Below are positions 63,030 through 64,000 of a stretch of DNA of 64,000 nt, piece by piece; position 1 is the first letter of the stretch, and each line of letters starts with the position of its first letter. Under the pieces are notes generated by a model. The model was given only the letters and a program-made list of their open reading frames with translations. It was not told the DNA's origin and ran no database searches. Location: contig UQJP01000005.1 of the NCBI GenBank assembly GCA_900541415.1, positions 1-64,000 on the forward strand. Direction: 5' to 3'. Source of the DNA: an uncultured Odoribacter sp. GTDB lineage: Bacteria; Bacteroidota; Bacteroidia; Bacteroidales; Marinifilaceae. Position numbers and translations under genes: made by a program.

Positions 63030-63853
63030 GTAATTCTGTATCTGTTTTGATGGCAGTTTATTATCGTGAACTGCCTCAGAACTTAGATATTGCTTTGCGT
63101 AGCGTATTCAATCAGACGCTGCAACCGGAGGAAGTTGTGTTAGTGAAAGACGGTCCTCTTAATCCAGAACTTGATGCGGTGATTGAACAGTATTGCCAGG
63201 AATTTCCTGCTTTAATGAAAGTTATTGCTCTTCCTGAAAATGTAGGATTGGGGAAGGCTCTTAATGCAGGGTTAAAAAATTGTTCCAATGAGTTAGTTGC
63301 CCGGATGGATAGTGATGATATATCGAAGCCGACTCGTTTTGAAAAGCAAGAGTCCGTGTTTCAGAAACATCCTGAATTTGCTGTTGTTGGAGCCTGGGTT
63401 GACGAATTTTATAATACGATAGATAATGTTGTTTCTGTGCGGAGACTGCCAGAGGAGAGTGAAAAACTGATGAAATTTTGTAAGAGACGATGTCCTTTTA
63501 ATCATCCTGTTGTTATGTTTCGTAAGAGTGTGATAGAAGAAGTCGGAAATTATCAGGATTTTTATTTATTTGAAGATTATTATCTTTGGGCAAGGTTGGT
63601 AGTTAAAGGTTTTCCTATGTACAATATTCAGGAGAGTCTGTTGTTCTTTAGGAGTAACCCTCAAATGATACTTCGTCGGGGAGGTTGGAAGTATGCAAAA
63701 AGCGAAATTCGTTTACAACGTAGATTTTTAGATATTGGCTTGATTAATGTTTTCACTTTTTCTCAAAATGTTTTAATGAGATTTTTGGTAAGAATAATGC
63801 CTAATAAAGTTAGGCATTTTATTTATAAAAATATTATAAGGAGTTGGTTATAA
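63026..63853 (+). CDS. Glycosyltransferase family 2 protein (AmsE-like)
   Basis: The 275-aa protein has SVLMAVYYRELPQNLDIALR, LVKDGPLNPELD and ARMDSDDISKPTRFEKQ, the pattern of AmsE-type exopolysaccharide GT2 enzymes. It overlaps the gene before it by 4 nt and is the last glycosyltransferase before rfbA. Confidence 0.9.
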   Translation: MSNSVSVLMAVYYRELPQNLDIALRSVFNQTLQPEEVVLVKDGPLNPELDAVIEQYCQEFPALMKVIALPENVGLGKALNAGLKNCSNELVARMDSDDISKPTRFEKQESVFQKHPEFAVVGAWVDEFYNTIDNVVSVRRLPEESEKLMKFCKRRCPFNHPVVMFRKSVIEEVGNYQDFYLFEDYYLWARLVVKGFPMYNIQESLLFFRSNPQMILRRGGWKYAKSEIRLQRRFLDIGLINVFTFSQNVLMRFLVRIMPNKVRHFIYKNIIRSWL

Positions 63854-63920
63854 GTTGTCTGTGTGGGAAAGGGTCGAGGTTGTTAAAAGTAAATTGTAAA
63901 AATTTATAATGTTGTAATTT

Positions 63921-64000
63921 ATGAAAGGTATTGTTTTGGCCGGAGGATCCGGCACACGCTTATATCCTATTACCAAGGGGGTATCGAAGCAATTACTTCC
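63921..64000 (+). CDS. rfbA: Glucose-1-phosphate thymidylyltransferase, N-terminus (cut by window edge)
   Basis: The last 80 bp encode MKGIVLAGGSGTRLYPITKG followed by VSKQLLP, the nucleotide-binding N-terminus of RfbA/RmlA, which makes dTDP-glucose, the first step to dTDP-rhamnose and dTDP-amino sugars. The rest lies outside the window. Confidence 0.92.
   Translation, partial: MKGIVLAGGSGTRLYPITKGVSKQLL

Overview
The window comes from a Bacteroidota genome, most likely a gut Bacteroidales; I cannot fix the genus from sequence alone. The lineage call rests on promoters of the Bacteroidota type (TTG, about 19-20 nt, TAnnTTTG), best seen before menA, the RNase HI gene, tRNA-Val, efp and the polysaccharide operon, and on lineage-typical families: an OadB-type sodium pump subunit, split chromate transporters, a short CstA, an SDR-type threonine dehydrogenase, DUF58/MoxR/SpoIIM clusters, and a CRISPR repeat of 47 bp like those of Bacteroidota type II-C systems.

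Layout. 0-7 kb: a truncated porin, a DUF5996 protein, an overlapping hemerythrin/LuxR-regulator pair, an orphan sodium-pump decarboxylase beta subunit, a small membrane protein, a secreted hypothetical protein and menA. 7.2-9.6 kb: a CRISPR array with no cas genes in view (14 contiguous repeats), then one near-perfect repeat and one degenerate repeat set among phage-derived gene fragments. 9.8-12.7 kb: an RNA-rich stretch with tRNA-Cys, folB, a candidate small RNA, a TonB-like protein, tRNA-Val followed by a 135-bp tandem array built on its own 3' end, a large inverted repeat and a second candidate ncRNA. 12.9-47 kb: mostly housekeeping genes (alkaline phosphatase, SOD, RNase HI, threonine dehydrogenase, RNase R, CstA, M23 peptidase, thioredoxin, DnaE, PurN, ACP-FabF-RNase III, EF-P, topoisomerase III), two chromate-transporter pairs, and a MoxR-DUF58 operon with SpoIIM and DUF4129 proteins facing an RDD/DUF5684 pair.

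47-64 kb: an AT-richer surface-polysaccharide operon running off the right end. It starts with a strong promoter and a leader with two mutually exclusive hairpins, then flippase, aminotransferase, and a block unusual for a glycan locus: an adenylating ligase, a formyltransferase, two acyl carrier proteins, a KAS III-like condensing enzyme, two SDR reductases, an MBL-fold hydrolase and a PglD/NeuD-like acyltransferase. Glycosyltransferases, WecB, a Wzy-like polymerase and the start of rfbA follow. My inference is that the block builds a dedicated acyl group and places it on an amino sugar.

The two points I would check first are the CRISPR repeat, in which every unit carries a perfect minus-strand Bacteroidota promoter (TTG-N19-TACCTTTG) firing into the next spacer, and the acyl assembly cassette in the polysaccharide operon.
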